64,000 bases of DNA from a virus, in the IMG/VR virus record IMGVR_UViG_3300010430_000018, positions 1-64,000 of that record, one strand, 5' to 3'. The position numbers were made by a program, and so were the translations under genes. The notes under the pieces were generated by a model. That model was not told the DNA's origin. It saw nothing but the letters and a program-made list of their open reading frames with translations, and did no database searches. Positions 53,105 through 60,741 of the stretch are shown piece after piece. The number at the start of each line of letters is the position of its first letter. The stretch's first letter is position 1.

Positions 53105-53497
53105 TTAATTAAAATCAACTATTTCTATCCAAACTCCTGGATTTTGTTTATCATATGTATATTTCTCAAATGCTGGTATAATAAATTCTGCATTATCATC
53201 TTCTATCCATCCATACTTAACCATATCATCTTGCACTGTTTGTGCAGGATTTATATAATCAAACTTATGACGGCTACCTCTAATAAATTCAAAAGATATT
53301 TTTATTGGTAACTCACGTGTTTTTAATGCTTCTTTAAATTCATCAGTATAGCTTAAATAAATAGCCTTAGTGGCCTTTCTATAATTCATTACAGCTTTAC
53401 TAGCAATAAAGTATTTACCTGTCCAGCGTCTTCCGTTCTTACTTGAAGGAACATTACCTGGTATCCACCAACGCATTACTTTTTTTATTTCTCCCAT
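53105..53497 (-). CDS. rusA: RusA-like Holliday junction resolvase
   Basis: 130 aa. The signature region HKFDYINPAQTVQDDMVKYG then WIEDDNAEF carries the acidic residues (Asp80, Asp90/91, Asp100/101) that in RusA bind magnesium at the junction. N-terminal WWIPGNVPSSKNGRRW fits the strand that begins RusA folds. Resolves branched recombination or replication DNA before packaging. Starts 1 base after the primase stop. Confidence 0.8.
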   Translation of the reverse strand: MGEIKKVMRWWIPGNVPSSKNGRRWTGKYFIASKAVMNYRKATKAIYLSYTDEFKEALKTRELPIKISFEFIRGSRHKFDYINPAQTVQDDMVKYGWIEDDNAEFIIPAFEKYTYDKQNPGVWIEIVDFN

Positions 53498-53498
53498 G

Positions 53499-54476
53499 TT
53501 ATTTATTTAATGCTTCTTTTAATAGCGGTTTTAACATTGCATGAACTTTTTGGAAACCGTGTTCCCTCATTGCATCTGCAATATCTTTACTTAAAGTAGG
53601 ATGAGTGCCATATACTTCATATGTCTTAGCATATCTTTCAATAGCTTCTATACCTGCTTTATCATTATCAAATAAAGTGATTACTTTTTTATACTTTTTT
53701 TTCAGATATTGTATTATGTGAGGTTTAATCATAGTATTCTCTGAGTCTGGTGCTATAACCTCTAAGTTATATCCCATACCTTTAAGACACATAGCATCTT
53801 TTAATGAAGAACATATTACTAAATAAGGTTGATTATATTTTAATTGATCTAACCCTTGTAAATAGTTTTTTACTTTAAAGAACTTATGTGTTTTACTTTT
53901 TGGTTGATAAAATTTAAATGGTTGCCCATCTTTATCAAAATATCCAAAACACATACTATTACCAATGCGTAAACTTTTAAATTCTGATCCTTTAGTTTTA
54001 ATTAAATTAAAATAATCAACAGGCTTAACATTATATTCTTCTAGTATTGTTTTTCCTATTCTATAACTTAACCAATACTTTTGATCAATTATACTCCAAC
54101 CTTTAGTTTTAACAAAATCCAGTTTCCACTTAGGTTCTGGTACAATATCTTGAGTTTTATATTCGGGTGACTTTACATATTTATTATAGTCTGCAACTAT
54201 TCTTTGCATAGCTTCTGCATACTCTATTTCAAATAGTGACTTTACTAAATCTATTTTATTACCACTTTTACCAGTTGAAAAATCTTTAAACTTATATTGC
54301 ATTATTGTTTTATCAACATATATGCAAAAGCTTGGTGTTCTTTCAGATGGATTAAAGATTGATTTAATCTTTACATCTTGTCCCGTAAGGGGTTCTGATA
54401 AATTTAAATAATATTGAAATATCCATGTGCTTGGTGCATCCGATCCTTCTAATACAAAATTTTTAGTACTAAACAT
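53499..54476 (-). CDS. DnaG-like primase with TOPRIM domain
   Basis: 325 aa. The first half resembles a reduced zinc-binding or CHC2-like region without cysteine ligands (PSERTPSFCIYVDKTIMQYK, then FKDFSTGKSGNKIDLV). The TOPRIM domain follows: LVICSSLKDAMCLKGMG at about 222, where the usual catalytic Glu is replaced by Ser/Leu-Lys, and VITLFDNDKAGIEA at about 270 with the DxD pair. The Glu loss is odd; similar SLKD forms occur in other Bacteroidota phage sequences I recall. Makes RNA primers for the phage polymerase. Starts with MFSTK, encoded by the TTTAGTACTAAA palindrome. Has its own promoter-like box and an upstream terminator. Confidence 0.75.
   Translation of the reverse strand: MFSTKNFVLEGSDAPSTWIFQYYLNLSEPLTGQDVKIKSIFNPSERTPSFCIYVDKTIMQYKFKDFSTGKSGNKIDLVKSLFEIEYAEAMQRIVADYNKYVKSPEYKTQDIVPEPKWKLDFVKTKGWSIIDQKYWLSYRIGKTILEEYNVKPVDYFNLIKTKGSEFKSLRIGNSMCFGYFDKDGQPFKFYQPKSKTHKFFKVKNYLQGLDQLKYNQPYLVICSSLKDAMCLKGMGYNLEVIAPDSENTMIKPHIIQYLKKKYKKVITLFDNDKAGIEAIERYAKTYEVYGTHPTLSKDIADAMREHGFQKVHAMLKPLLKEALNK
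54462..54473. repeat. Palindrome TTTAGTACTAAA at codons 2-5 of primase gene
   Basis: A perfect 12-bp palindrome directly after the ATG. An identical copy sits in the same place of the SSB-like gene (55200-55211); no third copy was noticed in the window. Possible operator or RNA-level control site. Confidence 0.5.
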
Positions 54477-54480
54477 AATC

Positions 54481-54488
54481 CAAATGTA
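54481..54488 (-). promoter_or_regulatory. Host-type -7 box TACATTTG before primase
   Basis: Minus strand TACATTTG, a perfect TAnnTTTG, ends only 4 bases before the primase ATG, so a transcript would be leaderless or nearly so. No TTTG was found at the -33 spacing, which overlaps the terminator. Confidence 0.35.
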
Positions 54489-54490
54489 TT

Positions 54491-54526
54491 AAAAAGAAAT
54501 GGGCTCAGCATTACACTAAGCCCATT
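54491..54526 (-). terminator. Intrinsic terminator after the SSB-like gene
   Basis: Minus strand AATGGGCTTAG-TGTAATG-CTGAGCCCATT, an 11-bp stem with one T-G pair, followed by TCTTTTT. Ends the Sak4/SSB-like transcript before the primase gene. The 7-base loop equals the plus-strand loop of the hairpin at 41463-41483. Confidence 0.8.
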
Positions 54527-54539
54527 CTTTTAATTAATA

Positions 54540-55214
54540 TTATAGGTCAAAATCATCACCTACTACTTTAGCTGGTTCAAAGCTATTTGTTTTAGGTTCA
54601 TCATTTTTTACTAATTTTCTTAAATGATTAGTATTATTACTATCAAATTGTAAGAGTCTGCTGTTCTCAGCATTTAAAGCTTCAATTGGTACACCGTCTT
54701 TACTTCTCTTAGGTAAAAATAGATCATTATTAATATAACCATCTCTGTTTTCCCATTCACGTGCACCTAAACAAACATTAATGTATTCACTATTAGAGAA
54801 TAATTTATTACACTCTACCATAAATGTTTCAATTGTATTGGCTTCAATTTTATCTAGCTCAGCTCTTTTACCAAGTGCTTCTGATAAAAACACCATAGAT
54901 TTTAATACTTCTGTATCTCTAGATATTTCTGTTCCACTTTGTAAAGTTGTATCTTTATATGGATACGGGCTAAATCTTACTCTACCAACTTGTCCTTCAT
55001 ATTTTGGTCCATTTGGGTTGTCCATATCTTTTAAGAAACCATTAAACTCTCCTGTTACAGGCTCTGATTCAACATGCAGTACAATATTGTATGCTTCTGT
55101 ATCATAAGGTGTTTGATCAAATGATATTGAGTTAATTTTAACTACTTGATTACCTGGTTCAATTACAGGTTTTGTTCCGCCTGTGTTTACAGACATGTCT
55201 TTAGTACTAAACAT
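54540..55214 (-). CDS. Candidate phage single-stranded DNA-binding protein
   Basis: 224 aa. Beta-rich N-terminal half (VIEPGNQVVKINSISFDQTP, YNIVLHVESEPV) consistent with an OB fold, and a disordered linker ending in the acidic-hydrophobic tail VVGDDFDL, as in many SSB proteins that recruit partners. It follows the Sak4-like recombinase by 32 bases, and Sak4 enzymes are commonly paired with phage SSBs. The start MFSTK is encoded by a 12-bp palindrome also present in the primase gene, which could allow self-regulation. No sequence family was named with certainty. Confidence 0.6.
   Translation of the reverse strand: MFSTKDMSVNTGGTKPVIEPGNQVVKINSISFDQTPYDTEAYNIVLHVESEPVTGEFNGFLKDMDNPNGPKYEGQVGRVRFSPYPYKDTTLQSGTEISRDTEVLKSMVFLSEALGKRAELDKIEANTIETFMVECNKLFSNSEYINVCLGAREWENRDGYINNDLFLPKRSKDGVPIEALNAENSRLLQFDSNNTNHLRKLVKNDEPKTNSFEPAKVVGDDFDL
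55200..55211. repeat. Palindrome TTTAGTACTAAA at codons 2-5 of SSB-like gene
   Basis: Identical to 54462-54473, with the flanking ATTATG also shared, giving 18 identical bases at two gene starts. See that entry. Confidence 0.5.
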
Positions 55215-55246
55215 AATTTACTTTTTTTATTTATTTATTAATTAAT

Positions 55247-55930
55247 TTACTCTTCATATTTTTCAATGCAATCTTTTACATACTGTAGGTCATTAGGAAT
55301 GAAGAAATCCTCAAACATACCCATAGGTGATTTACATGTGTTCTCTCCTGAGTTTTGAGTTTCAAAACCATATTCAAGCACACCATCATCATTTTTATTT
55401 ACTCTTCCAAATAATACTATAGAAAAGAGACCTTCCAAAGTTAAAGCATTATCAATCATTTTACCAATTGTTTTTGCTTTGATCTTTCTATTTCCGTTTA
55501 TATCAGTAGAATCTTCTGAGTGTGTCAAAAAGATTACAGTTAAGTCTTCTCTTAAATCTTTAGGTAACTTAGCAACCATGGCTAAATTAGATGCAATCTG
55601 AGTAAACTTATCATATCCTTTTTCATTAGCTCTATCAAAATATTCAAAAGAACTCATATACTGCCAGTCATCAACAACTATTGTTTTTATATCTGGCATT
55701 TTATCATTAACATGCTTCATTGCCTTTATAATACCAGGAGCACTTGCTGCTGATGTTAAATTACCTTTGGGGTTATCTTTAGTTATTTGAGTATACTTAC
55801 TCTTATAACCTTTGAAAGGTAAAGGCTTATTTGCAATGTTTATAATGAAAGTCTCTTTAGGGTTTAATGTTCTGATTGAGGTAGACTTTCCTGTACCTGA
55901 ATCTGCAATTACTAATACGCTTTGTGCCAT
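55247..55930 (-). CDS. Sak4-like RecA-fold recombinase
   Basis: 227 aa. Walker A ADSGTGKST at 9-17, Walker B TIVVDDWQ at 83-90, then LTVIFLTHSED with the sensor His. The short RecA core without extra domains matches the AAA_24/Sak4 group of phage single-strand annealing recombinases. Expected to act with the SSB-like protein downstream and the exonuclease at 47220. Starts 1 base after the stop of the unknown gene upstream. Confidence 0.75.
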   Translation of the reverse strand: MAQSVLVIADSGTGKSTSIRTLNPKETFIINIANKPLPFKGYKSKYTQITKDNPKGNLTSAASAPGIIKAMKHVNDKMPDIKTIVVDDWQYMSSFEYFDRANEKGYDKFTQIASNLAMVAKLPKDLREDLTVIFLTHSEDSTDINGNRKIKAKTIGKMIDNALTLEGLFSIVLFGRVNKNDDGVLEYGFETQNSGENTCKSPMGMFEDFFIPNDLQYVKDCIEKYEE

Positions 55931-55931
55931 T

Positions 55932-56486
55932 TTATTTAATTAATTTATTGATTACTTTTGTTAAGGTTATTATTGACTGATTGATATCTTCTAATTTATT
56001 TACCAATGCGTCTTCTTTATTAACTGGATCTGGTCCGGTTAAATCTTCAAAGGGTATAGGTTTACTTATATTAGTAATACTACCCTTTCTATTTGTTACA
56101 TCATTAATAACTTTTAACTCTGTAACAGGAATAAGATGTCTTTGAAAACCTGTACTGGAAGTAATTAATTCATATTCAGTTTTCCAATGAGGATTATACT
56201 TATGTAAGTACAATGTTCTTTTTGGATCTTCTGAATCATAATCTATACTAACAAATTCAGTATATACATTTTCTTCTTTTTCAAGTTCACTTGGAAAAAA
56301 GCTAACATGTAATTCATCTTTGCCTTTAGGTCTATAAGCCATCTTAGGAATATATAAAGCATTTATAATACCTTCTTTTTGAAAGTAATCTTCATGCTCT
56401 TCTCTTAATGTTGCAACTTTTTTTTTACGTTGCTCTGGTGTTAATCCCATTTTCTGTGTTTTATTTATGTTTTTAGTATTTATCAT
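55932..56486 (-). CDS. Replication-block protein of unknown function, 184 aa
   Basis: ATG overlaps the helicase stop (ATGA), supporting this start over a later Met. A basic helical N-terminus (GLTPEQRKKKVATLREEHED) is followed by strand-rich segments with aromatic residues (HVSFFPSELEKEENVYTEFV) and a C-terminal coiled-coil-like helix (EDINQSIITLTKVINKLIK). No family recognised. Sits between DnaB-like helicase and Sak4, so a replisome accessory role is plausible. Confidence 0.55.
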   Translation of the reverse strand: MINTKNINKTQKMGLTPEQRKKKVATLREEHEDYFQKEGIINALYIPKMAYRPKGKDELHVSFFPSELEKEENVYTEFVSIDYDSEDPKRTLYLHKYNPHWKTEYELITSSTGFQRHLIPVTELKVINDVTNRKGSITNISKPIPFEDLTGPDPVNKEDALVNKLEDINQSIITLTKVINKLIK

Positions 56487-57439
56487 CTTCTTTCTTGTTG
56501 GCCCGGAGTAGGCATTTCTTCTATTTGCATTTGTTCAAACTTTGCTTTAAAGAAACTCATTCTTGCATCTCCATTTCTGGCTTTTAAGAAGTGTAAAACT
56601 AAAGTTCTATCATTTTCTATTATATATCTATCAGGTCCATAGAATCTAATTTTTTGTTTAGCAGGTCTGTTAATACCTATTAAAGTATCTGCATGCTGTA
56701 ACATTGCATCTGATCCAAATATATCTGACTCAAGTATATAATTTCCATATTTACCATCTATTGCTCTGTCAGGATTATCTATATTCCTATTAAGTTGTGA
56801 CAAAGCAATAAATAAACAAGGATAATCTCTTTTACATTGCGTAAAGAATTCACCTAACTCAAATAACATATCTAATGTGCTATTTTGGTATGGTGCTCTC
56901 TTAACTAACATAGTATGATCAAGAGTTATCATTGTATTTTTACCTTTATGTGCAGTCATATATTTATCAATTTGCTCACGCATTTGATTAACTGTCATAG
57001 GTGTAGATATAATATCAACAGGATACTTTACTCTTTCTTTAGCATACTGGTGACATTTATTTAAAGTGTCTGTAGTTAATACACTACCAGCACTACATAG
57101 TTCTTTATAAGTTTTACCCGTTATAGAACTAAACTCTCTTATAGCTGAGGTTCTTCCTACCATTTCAAATTGAAATTCTAAAACTCTGAATTCATCATTT
57201 GGATTTAGCATGAATGACTCTCTAATTATTTGATCTTTAATTAACGTTTTACCTGAGCCAGGTCTTCCACCAATTACAGTTAGAGTATTCCATTCTAAAC
57301 CATCAGTGGTTGCGTCATTAAATTTAGGCCATGGAGTATAGATTGATTTCTCTTCTCCTGTTGACCTTCTAAACATATATTTAAGCGCTTCATTAAAGGC
57401 AGTATACTGCCCCACCCATGATTCTTTGGTTTTACTCAT
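56483..57439 (-). CDS. DnaB-like replicative helicase core
   Basis: 318 aa. Walker A GGRPGSGKT at 57-65, a long RecA core with FRVLEFQFEMVGR, Walker B TMITLDHTML, and LFIALSQLNRN, the Q/H motif region of DnaB. The C-terminal part RTLVLHFLKARNGDARMSFF fits DnaB motif 4. The N-terminal primase-interaction domain of bacterial DnaB is missing, as in several phage helicases. Unwinds DNA at the fork. ATGA overlaps join it to genes on both sides. Confidence 0.8.
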   Translation of the reverse strand: MSKTKESWVGQYTAFNEALKYMFRRSTGEEKSIYTPWPKFNDATTDGLEWNTLTVIGGRPGSGKTLIKDQIIRESFMLNPNDEFRVLEFQFEMVGRTSAIREFSSITGKTYKELCSAGSVLTTDTLNKCHQYAKERVKYPVDIISTPMTVNQMREQIDKYMTAHKGKNTMITLDHTMLVKRAPYQNSTLDMLFELGEFFTQCKRDYPCLFIALSQLNRNIDNPDRAIDGKYGNYILESDIFGSDAMLQHADTLIGINRPAKQKIRFYGPDRYIIENDRTLVLHFLKARNGDARMSFFKAKFEQMQIEEMPTPGQQERR

Positions 57440-57990
57440 ACTACATTTTCTTTAAAGTGTTCATCTTCTGTAGATATACCTTCAATAGTCATATCACAGT
57501 AGTCTGCTAACGTAGAGTGCTTTACTCTATGCTTATCTTGCTTACATATAAAGTATTGACTTGTTTGCATATACATATACTCTTTGTCTCTATACTCATT
57601 AACATACATGCTTGTTGCTTTCATCACATCATCCCATGTATGATCATATGTCTCAAAGAACCATCTAAATGCATCACTAAGTGCTTTAACATTATTTCTT
57701 GCTGGCTTACCACTTGGTAATTTTTTAGCAGGAAATATTTCTCTATAAGTATTTATATTATCTATAGAGTTTTTACCCATTAATGCTATATCTGTTTTCT
57801 TTTTTGCTTTTATAAAGTAATTGTCCATTCTAACTATAAATAGTTTAGCTTTAGGTGTTAGAACAAACTTACTGTCTTTTTTTTTTAAGTACTTTTCATC
57901 AATTAAATCAAGTACATCTTGTTTAGTTATGTATGGCAAGGAGACGCCTTGCTTGATCCCAAATAGTATCTGTAACTGGTTTGGGGTCAT
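57436..57990 (-). CDS. Possible helicase loader or replication accessory protein
   Basis: 184 aa from the ATG giving MTPNQLQILFGIKQGVSLPY; a further ATG at 58026 adds 12 residues. Either start overlaps the DnaA-like gene by 68-104 bases, which is long. The N-terminus resembles a winged helix (ILFGIKQGVSLPYITKQDVL). The C-terminal half (PSGKPARNNVKALSDAFRWF, YMQTSQYFICKQDKHRVKHS) looks like a conserved phage domain. The place between a DnaA-like protein and DnaB suggests helicase loading. Function inferred from position only. Confidence 0.55.
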   Translation of the reverse strand: MTPNQLQILFGIKQGVSLPYITKQDVLDLIDEKYLKKKDSKFVLTPKAKLFIVRMDNYFIKAKKKTDIALMGKNSIDNINTYREIFPAKKLPSGKPARNNVKALSDAFRWFFETYDHTWDDVMKATSMYVNEYRDKEYMYMQTSQYFICKQDKHRVKHSTLADYCDMTIEGISTEDEHFKENVV

Positions 57991-58441
57991 CTTTGCTTTT
58001 AAGATTTTCTGGAATAGTTCCCACATAATTTTTTAGTTCATTAATTATATTATTATATACATCTATTGTAAACTTATCATTGATATCCATACCATTACTA
58101 ACTCTTTTACATGAATTTATAACTGTAGCATGAGTTCTTTCTAAGTATATTCCTATTTTATTTTTAGTGTATCCTAAACTATATGCTATATAACAAAAAT
58201 TATGTAGGTATATCATATACTCCTTAACTCTTGTTCTATTTAATAGGGAAGTTATGTGTGTAAATTTTGGAATATCACGGTAAAGTGTTGCTAAAGTAAC
58301 TATTTCTAAAGTTGTTAGTGTAATTTTATTATCTTCTTTAGGTGGTACAAATACATGTAGGTTCACACCATAATCAGCATAAAATTTACTCTTGAAGTCA
58401 CGTATTACTTCTTTTTGTTCAACTAATTGGCTTTCAGGCAT
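57923..58441 (-). CDS. DnaA domain IV-like DNA-binding protein
   Basis: 172 aa. Residues 90-114, GYTKNKIGIYLERTHATVIN then SCKRV, match the DnaA C-terminal signature (S..EIG..F.GRDHTTV..A..K.), which binds DnaA boxes. There is no AAA+ domain, so it could mark an origin but not melt it alone. Its own host-type promoter lies 22 bases upstream of the start. Neighbours are a possible loader and DnaB-like helicase, which fits a phage initiation set. No cluster of DnaA boxes was identified by eye. Confidence 0.65.
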   Translation of the reverse strand: MPESQLVEQKEVIRDFKSKFYADYGVNLHVFVPPKEDNKITLTTLEIVTLATLYRDIPKFTHITSLLNRTRVKEYMIYLHNFCYIAYSLGYTKNKIGIYLERTHATVINSCKRVSNGMDINDKFTIDVYNNIINELKNYVGTIPENLKSKDDPKPVTDTIWDQARRLLAIHN

Positions 58442-58462
58442 TTATATTGGTTTTTGGTTATA

Positions 58463-58494
58463 CAAATGTAATGATTATTACCATTGTATACAAG
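58463..58494 (-). promoter_or_regulatory. Bacteroidota-type promoter for the DnaA-like operon
   Basis: Minus strand: CTTG (58491-58494), 20-base spacer, then TACATTTG (58463-58470), matching TTTG/TAnnTTTG except for one base. The -7 box ends 21 bases before the ATG at 58441; the -33 side lies inside the end of the ung gene. Confidence 0.5.
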
Positions 58495-59188
58495 CTTTAT
58501 CTTGTTTAATTAGTTCATCATTAACTTTATTAAATACGTCTTTACAATCCCATTCTCCACCCCTATAAGCGGCAGATGCAGGATGTGCTACTTTAAATAT
58601 TTTCATATTAGATAATAAGGGTGCCCACTCTTCAGCTTTTCTACCCATTAAAATAAATATCAAATCTTTATTATGTCTATTTAGTGTATCAAATAGATAT
58701 TCTGTAAATGATTTCCAAATTCCATAGTGTGAACCAATTTTATTTACTTCTACAGTTAATGCTGTATTAATTAATAATACGCCTTGATTAGACCAACGCT
58801 TTAGATCACATTCTTCTGGTGTATATATAACTCTACCTGTGTCAGTAAAATCACCTATAGTTTGTTTAAGTATATACTGCAGGGATTTTTCAGCTTTTCC
58901 TTTATTGCTACAGCTAAATGCTATACCATCAGCTACACCTAATTGTGGATATGGGTCCTGACCAACTATAACTACTTTTGTTTCTTTATAAGGACACTCT
59001 ACAAAAGCATTAAATGTATCCTTAAATTTAGGTGTAAATCTTCTACCATTATTTACACTATTAACTAATGTATTCATAATATGGTCAAAGCTTAATCCAT
59101 TTATATATGGTGATAGTACACGTTCCCATCCGCTATCATTTAATTTTTTAATTAGATTATCTCTTAAATTATTTATATTGATTTCCAT
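58478..59188 (-). CDS. ung: Uracil-DNA glycosylase, family 1
   Basis: 236 aa from ATG 59188. Seen: water-activating motif GQDPYPQLG (Asp78), GIAFSCS, LLINTALTVEVNKIGSHYG and the Leu-intercalation region with HPASAAYRGGEW (family HPSPLS). The second proline-serine of the HPSP motif is changed to Ala-Ser. Removes uracil from DNA; phages use it for repair or for processing host DNA. It is divergent from the plus-strand gene at 59232 across a 43-base gap. Confidence 0.88.
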   Translation of the reverse strand: MEININNLRDNLIKKLNDSGWERVLSPYINGLSFDHIMNTLVNSVNNGRRFTPKFKDTFNAFVECPYKETKVVIVGQDPYPQLGVADGIAFSCSNKGKAEKSLQYILKQTIGDFTDTGRVIYTPEECDLKRWSNQGVLLINTALTVEVNKIGSHYGIWKSFTEYLFDTLNRHNKDLIFILMGRKAEEWAPLLSNMKIFKVAHPASAAYRGGEWDCKDVFNKVNDELIKQDKACIQW

Positions 59189-59231
59189 TTTTATTATATT
59201 ATTACTATATTTACACATTAAAATTATTACT
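59189..59231. promoter_or_regulatory. Short divergent intergenic region
   Basis: 43 bases of almost pure A and T between the ung start and the only rightward gene of this block. It must hold at least the rightward promoter, but no TAnnTTTG match is seen. Confidence 0.3.
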
Positions 59232-59666
59232 ATGGCAGAAGATAAAGAAAGATTACAAACCTATGTTACTTATGATTTAGCATCTATAATTAAAGATATT
59301 GAAGTATCTGCTTCTTACATTCCTGCATTACAATCTATGATTACTAGAAAGATTATGACAAGTGATAAAGTTGATGAAATTGGTACCATCTTTACTAAGT
59401 TTGAAAAAATGGTTAAAAACTCACAAGATAAAGTACCTGAAGATGAGGCTAATTTATCTTTTGATCAATGGGAAGCTGATTTATACATTTTATTTTCTTT
59501 AGTTCAAATGTTTAAGTATAAAGCTAAAGAACAGAATCTTGAAATTAAACAAGAGACTACTACTACTAAAGCTGAGTTTGAACAATTAGCAAGAGATGCA
59601 TTTAACGGTGAAGATATTACACAAAAATTAAAGGACTTAGACTCTACACTAAAAATAGTTAAGTAA
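59232..59666 (+). CDS. Helical protein of unknown function on the opposite strand
   Basis: 144 aa from MAEDKERLQTYVTYDLASII; an upstream ATG at 59178 would place the start inside the ung gene. All-helical with charged surface (ESKFEKMVKNSQDK-like segment FEKMVKNSQDKVPEDEANLS) and no cysteine. It is the only rightward gene between 41482 and 63983, and it abuts the NinB-like stop tail to tail. An isolated gene with opposite orientation may be expressed at a different time. Function unknown. Confidence 0.6.
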   Translation: MAEDKERLQTYVTYDLASIIKDIEVSASYIPALQSMITRKIMTSDKVDEIGTIFTKFEKMVKNSQDKVPEDEANLSFDQWEADLYILFSLVQMFKYKAKEQNLEIKQETTTTKAEFEQLARDAFNGEDITQKLKDLDSTLKIVK

Positions 59667-60050
59667 CTATCTTAATTGCATACCACTAAAATCTCCTATC
59701 TCAAGACATGCTTGTATAGCTAGATTTAGTTCTTCTTTATCACATTTACCAAAAGACTTACAAAACTCTACTCCATTTTTATTAAAACATAGGCCAGCTT
59801 TACGCTTGACTTGTAGTTTTACTTCTTCAAAAGTATGACCTATTTCATTTGCTATTTCTCTTATCATAGCATGTACTCTGGCTAATTGTGGATTACTACC
59901 TTTACCATCTTGTACACCTATAAATAATTCTATACGTGCACCTTCAGGCATTTCTTTTAAAAAATTATTATATTTACTTTCATAAGCTTTTATAGGAAAG
60001 TGTAATTTACCATCTTTTATTGTTGCTTGAACAAATAGTTGATTTCTCAT
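59667..60050 (-). CDS. NinB/Orf-like recombination protein
   Basis: 127 aa from the ATG overlapping the upstream stop (ATGA); a further ATG at 60056 adds two residues. The core ARIELFIGVQDGKGSNPQLA then RVHAMIREIANEIGHTFEEV then KLQVKRKAGLCF and CKSFGKCDKEELNLAIQACL resembles NinB-type recombination mediators (Q-x-x-x-HA-m-x-x-I-A). NinB/Orf of lambda helps RecBCD-independent recombination. Assignment is from memory of the pattern and moderate. Confidence 0.5.
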   Translation of the reverse strand: MRNQLFVQATIKDGKLHFPIKAYESKYNNFLKEMPEGARIELFIGVQDGKGSNPQLARVHAMIREIANEIGHTFEEVKLQVKRKAGLCFNKNGVEFCKSFGKCDKEELNLAIQACLEIGDFSGMQLR

Positions 60051-60184
60051 AAACATTTATTTATTATAGATAAGACAATCAGTAAGCCCAAACATGCTAA
60101 TATAGTTATACCAGCAACTTTTTCTGTTTGTTCTACTTGATACTTACTTCTTCCCTGTCTGTATTTTTTGTCTTCTTCTGTCAT
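60047..60184 (-). CDS. 45-aa single-pass membrane protein
   Basis: MTEEDKKYRQGRSKYQVEQT, then a hydrophobic helix AGITILACLGLLIVLSII and a KCL end. Starts overlap the previous gene (ATGA) and its stop overlaps the NinB-like start (ATGA). Coupling at both ends is the main evidence. Function unknown. Confidence 0.6.
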   Translation of the reverse strand: MTEEDKKYRQGRSKYQVEQTEKVAGITILACLGLLIVLSIINKCL

Positions 60185-60339
60185 AACATTTCTTTTATTT
60201 CTATTAGTAAAGAATATGCAACGTCTAGATTTCTTTGATTCATACCTGGCATTACTTCCACGTCTTCCAAATAATCTATGACATCATTTAATTTATCCTT
60301 TATTTCATTTATATTATCATCTATTCTATTTATCATCAT
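60181..60339 (-). CDS. 52-aa helical micro-protein
   Basis: MMINRIDDNINEIKDKLNDV then IDYLEDVEVMPGMNQRNLDV, an acidic two-helix protein. ATG overlaps the preceding stop and its TGA overlaps the next ATG. No family recognised. Confidence 0.55.
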   Translation of the reverse strand: MMINRIDDNINEIKDKLNDVIDYLEDVEVMPGMNQRNLDVAYSLLIEIKEML

Positions 60340-60485
60340 CTTTTATTTTCTAGATCCCATAACCAACCATAATCTGGATCATGTGGATCTACTTCATCCT
60401 GCGTATGAACTCTTACACGAACCCATACATCATTGACTAATTTATATGTTTTACCGTTTTTATGTTTTACTATTTCTTCACTCAT
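60336..60485 (-). CDS. 49-aa micro-protein
   Basis: MSEEIVKHKNGKTYKLVNDV then WVRVRVHTQDEVDPHDPDYG, beta-like with a W-rich end (WLWDLENKR). Overlaps neighbours by 8 and 4 bases. No motif known. Confidence 0.55.
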   Translation of the reverse strand: MSEEIVKHKNGKTYKLVNDVWVRVRVHTQDEVDPHDPDYGWLWDLENKR

Positions 60486-60741
60486 GATATTTTTCAATTA
60501 TTTCATCTGATAAAAATTCTGGATCTATTAATCCTAATACATCTACTATACTGGAACTACCTTCATCATTTTCTAATTCACACCATATACGAATCATTTC
60601 TGCTGATGGAGCTGTTCCTGGTGTTCCTGGATCTCCATTTGAATCATACATTTGATCAGGTTCTCCAGGATAATAATAATATTCTACTTCTACTTCATTA
60701 CCAAATAAAGTCATTGGTACTACGTTTACTGATGCTCCCAT
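60478..60741 (-). CDS. Acidic protein of unknown function, 87 aa
   Basis: MGASVNVVPMTLFGNEVEVE then YYYYPGEPDQMYDSNGDPGT; very acidic (few Lys/Arg) with a tyrosine run and a C-terminal helix (DPEFLSDEIIEKYHE). Could be a protein-binding or DNA-mimic-like inhibitor on composition alone. Abuts the zinc-ribbon gene (TAATG overlap). Function unknown. Confidence 0.55.
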   Translation of the reverse strand: MGASVNVVPMTLFGNEVEVEYYYYPGEPDQMYDSNGDPGTPGTAPSAEMIRIWCELENDEGSSSIVDVLGLIDPEFLSDEIIEKYHE

